64,000 nt of DNA from Spiroplasma endosymbiont of Agriotes lineatus (GTDB taxonomy: Bacteria; Bacillota_I; Bacilli_A; Mycoplasmatales; Nriv7): the NCBI RefSeq assembly GCF_964019485.1, contig NZ_OZ026448.1:620001-684000 (forward strand), in the 5' to 3' direction. Made by a program: the position numbers and the translations under genes. The notes beneath the pieces were generated by a model that did not search any database, was not told the origin of the DNA, and saw only the letters and a list, made by a program, of their open reading frames with translations. The stretch's first letter is position 1. Each line of letters begins with the position of its first letter. Shown one piece after another: positions 61,624 to 64,000 of this stretch.

Positions 61624-61926
61624 TTAACTATTTGTATTAACTTTTTCTTTTAAAGTTGTTGAAGGACTAAAAATGACAATAGTTCTTGCGGGAATAGCGA
61701 TTTTTTCTCCTGTTTGTGGATTTCTTCCTTCACGAGCTTTTCTTTCTTTAGTTTTAAAAATCCCAAAACCTGAAATAGGTGTTCTCTCAGCACTCTGAAT
61801 TTCTTCGGTTAAAATATTAATAATATTGTCAAAAATGTCATTAGCTTTGCTTTTTGTAATCCCATATTTTTTATACTCTTCGACAATAAAATCAGCTACT
61901 TTGTCTTTAATTGATGGTTTTTTCAT
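61624..61926 (-). CDS. hup: HU-family DNA-binding protein
   Basis: 100 residues; ATG 61926 after AAGGGAAG. Helical N-terminal dimerisation part (KDKVADFIVEEYKKYGITKS), the conserved ISGFGIFKTKERKAREGRNP arm region and the PARTIVIFSPSTTLKEKV end. HU bends DNA and organises the nucleoid. Complete, monocistronic by spacing (80 bases to the next gene). Confidence 0.95.
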   Translation of the reverse strand: MKKPSIKDKVADFIVEEYKKYGITKSKANDIFDNIINILTEEIQSAERTPISGFGIFKTKERKAREGRNPQTGEKIAIPARTIVIFSPSTTLKEKVNTNS

Positions 61927-62006
61927 TTTTAAACTTCCCTTCTTATGAAATTATAGTTTAAGAATAATATAAAAAATTAAATTTGGCAAGAAAAAAATTA
62001 CTAATT

Positions 62007-62306
62007 TTAACTTAAAGACATTTTTAATTCTTCTTTGGACTTATAACCATTTAGAGTTCTTTTCAATTGACCATTGTTAAAAATTAATAATGTCGGAATT
62101 GAACTGATATTAAATCTTTGTGCTAATTCTTGTGATTCATCAATATCAACTTTAACAAAAGAAACTTCTTTCATTTCATTAGATAATTGTTCAAAAATTG
62201 GTGCTAACATTTTACAAGGCCCACATCAATCAGCATAAAAATCAATAATAACTTTACCAATTTTAACAACTTCATCAAACTTACTTAAATCTGTTTTAAT
62301 AACCAT
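62007..62306 (-). CDS. trxA: Thioredoxin
   Basis: 99 residues; ATG 62306 after AAAGGAG. Active site ADWCGPCKMLAP (one Trp by TGA), cis-Pro segment SSIPTLLIFNNG, ending KEELKMSLS. Reduces disulfides in the cytoplasm with thioredoxin reductase. No unusual features. Confidence 0.96.
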
Positions 62307-62361
62307 TTTAAAATCTCCTTTCATTCTTTATTATTCTAACATAATTAAAATAATAATATCT

Positions 62362-63174
62362 TTACTTCAAAATGTGTTTACTAATCATATTACCAACACC
62401 ATTTTCATTATTACTTTGACAAATATAATTAGATAATTCCTTAATAATCTCAACTGAATTATCCATTGCCACCGGGTGATCCACTGCTTGCATTAATCAT
62501 TGATCATTATATGAATCACCAAAAGCCATTGCTTCGCTAGGACTAATTCCTAATAAATCACAAATATATGTAACACCATAACCTTTACTCATTTTTGGCA
62601 ATGTTATTTCATATATTCCTGGACGATACTCTTTAATATCTAAATGTGAAAATTTTTCATTAAATTCATTAATTAATTCCTGAGAAGCAACTTGACTAGT
62701 AATAGTTTTAGCAATAATAATAATTCGAGCAATATCAGTAATTAAATCATCAACATTATTCAATACTGTATATTTTGTTTGCATAACATCAGCTCAATAA
62801 CTGGAATTTTCTCCAACACGATTAACAAAAGAACTATCTTCAGTATACAATTGGCATTTAAAACCTTTATTATCAACTCAAAGATAAACTGTTTTAGCAA
62901 AATCATTATTAATATTTCCATTAAAAATTAATTTTTTATCTTTAAATGAATAAATATGAACACCATTATTAGCAACAACAAAACTTTTAAATTTATGAGC
63001 ATTAATTTGTTTAGCAATACTAATAGCATTACTAGTAACTCTTCCCGTATTAATAACAATAATAATACCTTGCTTTTGAGCTGCAATACACATTTTCTTA
63101 TTAAATTCAGTTAGACAATGATTATCATTAAACAAAGTCCCGTCAATATCAATAAAAATAATTTTTATTTTCAT
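62362..63174 (-). CDS. Cof-type HAD hydrolase
   Basis: 270 residues. The nucleophile motif FIDIDGTLFNDN (DxDGT), motif II VINTGRVTS, and the final MAFGDSYND (motif IV, usually GD.xND) are in order, with a Cof-type cap domain between. These enzymes dephosphorylate sugar phosphates or flavin nucleotides; substrate not predictable. I chose ATG 63174 (AAGGTGGG 4 bases upstream) over an in-frame ATG at 63192. Confidence 0.93.
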
Positions 63175-63230
63175 TAAACCCACCTTTTTCATTTTTTAAA
63201 TATCTATTTAATAAATAATACTAATTAATT

Positions 63231-63260
63231 AAAAAAATAATGCACTATCAATCAAGTGCA
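63231..63260 (-). terminator. Terminator after tRNA-Leu
   Basis: TGCACTTGATTGATAGTGCA on the minus strand, a 6-bp stem followed by TTATTTTTTT, 15 bases after the tRNA. Confidence 0.7.
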
Positions 63261-63274
63261 CATTTTATAGTAAA

Positions 63275-63359
63275 TGGTGCGGGTTAAGGGACTTGAACCC
63301 CCACGTCGTAAAACGCCAGATCCTAAGTCTGGTGCGTCTGCCAATTCCGCCAAACCCGC
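63275..63359 (-). tRNA. trnL: tRNA-Leu (anticodon UAG)
   Basis: An 85-base class II tRNA with encoded CCA. Acceptor stem GCGGGTT/AACCCGC, D-arm GGCGGAATTGGCAGACGC, anticodon stem CCAGA/TCTGG around CTTAGGA (anticodon TAG), a long variable arm, and TpsiC loop GGTTCAAGTCC. Reads CUN Leu codons. Confidence 0.95.
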
Positions 63360-63428
63360 ATTACAAATTACTCTAACATTATAATACAAAATCACCATAA
63401 TTATCAATAGACAACAACTATAGGGTTG

Positions 63429-64000
63429 TAGAAACCATATACATATGACAAGATTTTGGTTTCTACAAACTTGCTGTTAATTAATAAATAAATACGAGCT
63501 CATTTATTTATTACAAGAAATATAAGGTTAAATTAATATTTATTATTTTTAGTTATGCCTTGTATTTTTTTGTGCCTTGTTGTTGATAAACTAAGTTTTT
63601 TAGTAAACGAAGTTTACTAACAAGTTATGTTAATTTAGTTTAAAGAAAAAGTTTAAAGAGAAATATATTGAACTAAGTTAAAAGACTAAGTTAAATATAA
63701 CTAAGTTAATATAACTAAATATTGTAAGGGTGGTATGTATATGAGAAATATTGAAAATATTTTTTTAAATACTAAAAAATATCTTTTGAAAGAAACGCAA
63801 AATGCAGTACTTATTAAAGCACCGGCAATTCCCTGATTGTATGAATCTACTGGTATTTGGTTTTCAAAACGATTTGTTTATAAAGGAAAATATGAGAATT
63901 CTATTTGTATCGGAATAATTAAAGATGGTGAGTATCAGTTGGTTTTAGTTAATAATAAGAAAGGTCAAGAATCTAGTTTGATTTTAGGTCATGAGTTGTT
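63429..64000 (+). mobile_element. Type I plectrovirus prophage E, left end (continues beyond window)
   Basis: Begins TAGAAACCATATACATATGAC as prophage A does, then the same leader hairpins and gene 1. It lies 70 bases upstream of the tRNA-Leu 5' end. Confidence 0.85.
63741..64000 (+). CDS. Plectrovirus first ORF (E), partial
   Basis: MRNIENIFLNTKKYLLKETQ through IPWLYESTGIWFSKRFVYKG to the window edge. Open so far, and almost identical to 15452-15781 over this length. Confidence 0.75.

Overview
The window comes from a Spiroplasma chromosome, most likely the S. citri group. It is about 25% G+C, and TGA is read as tryptophan throughout: rpoB, rpoC, uvrA, lysS and an ABC permease are each open only when TGA is Trp. 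The mobile DNA consists of SpV1-type plectrovirus prophages and IS3, IS256 and UPF0236-type insertion sequences. Many genes that a standard-code reading splits into pieces are intact, and the coordinates here rejoin them.

Conserved chromosomal genes form islands, nearly all on the minus strand: uvrA and a ThiT-like thiamine transporter under a TPP riboswitch (1.2-5.1 kb); rpoB-rpoC (7.6-15.1 kb); lysS (28.4-29.8 kb); a 1277-residue FtsX-type ABC permease (35.4-39.2 kb); and HU, thioredoxin, a Cof-type HAD phosphatase and tRNA-Leu(UAG) (61.6-63.4 kb). An APC-family permease lies on the plus strand (52.4-54.0 kb). Between them sit exported-protein genes: a 708-residue protein with eight beta-propeller repeats and a C-terminal part resembling ETX/MTX2 pore-forming toxins (48.4-50.5 kb), and small secreted proteins (56.9-58.0 kb).

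The rest is viral and IS DNA. Type I prophages: A (15.1-22.9 kb, all modules, several frameshifted), D (58.1-61.4 kb, minus strand, 3' half only), E (63.4 kb to the window end) and a 5' stub at 56.4 kb. Type II prophages: C (41.1-48.0 kb, nearly intact), B' (30.1-35.1 kb, decayed), B (24.0-25.3 kb, truncated) and a stub at 54.1-55.1 kb. Gene order is conserved: first ORF, small membrane proteins, major coat protein, Zot-like ATPase, three or four membrane proteins, a large C-terminally anchored surface protein, then a lipoprotein. Type I adds a DDE transposase.

The most interesting observation is that, in both phage types, the lipoprotein gene downstream of the large surface protein carries a copy of that protein's own N-terminal domain. 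The copies match closely within a phage (369 bp in C without visible difference; about 311 bp in A) but differ strongly between phages. B' shows the product of recombination between the two copies: the surface-protein body is deleted and its start is joined to the lipoprotein's end. A matched receptor-binding-domain/superinfection-exclusion pair is a reasonable hypothesis. Other points are a shared terminal inverted repeat linking type II prophages, a 305-bp element and the UPF0236 IS; prophage decay by short perfect tandem duplications; and a natural Asn at the rifampicin-site His position of RpoB.
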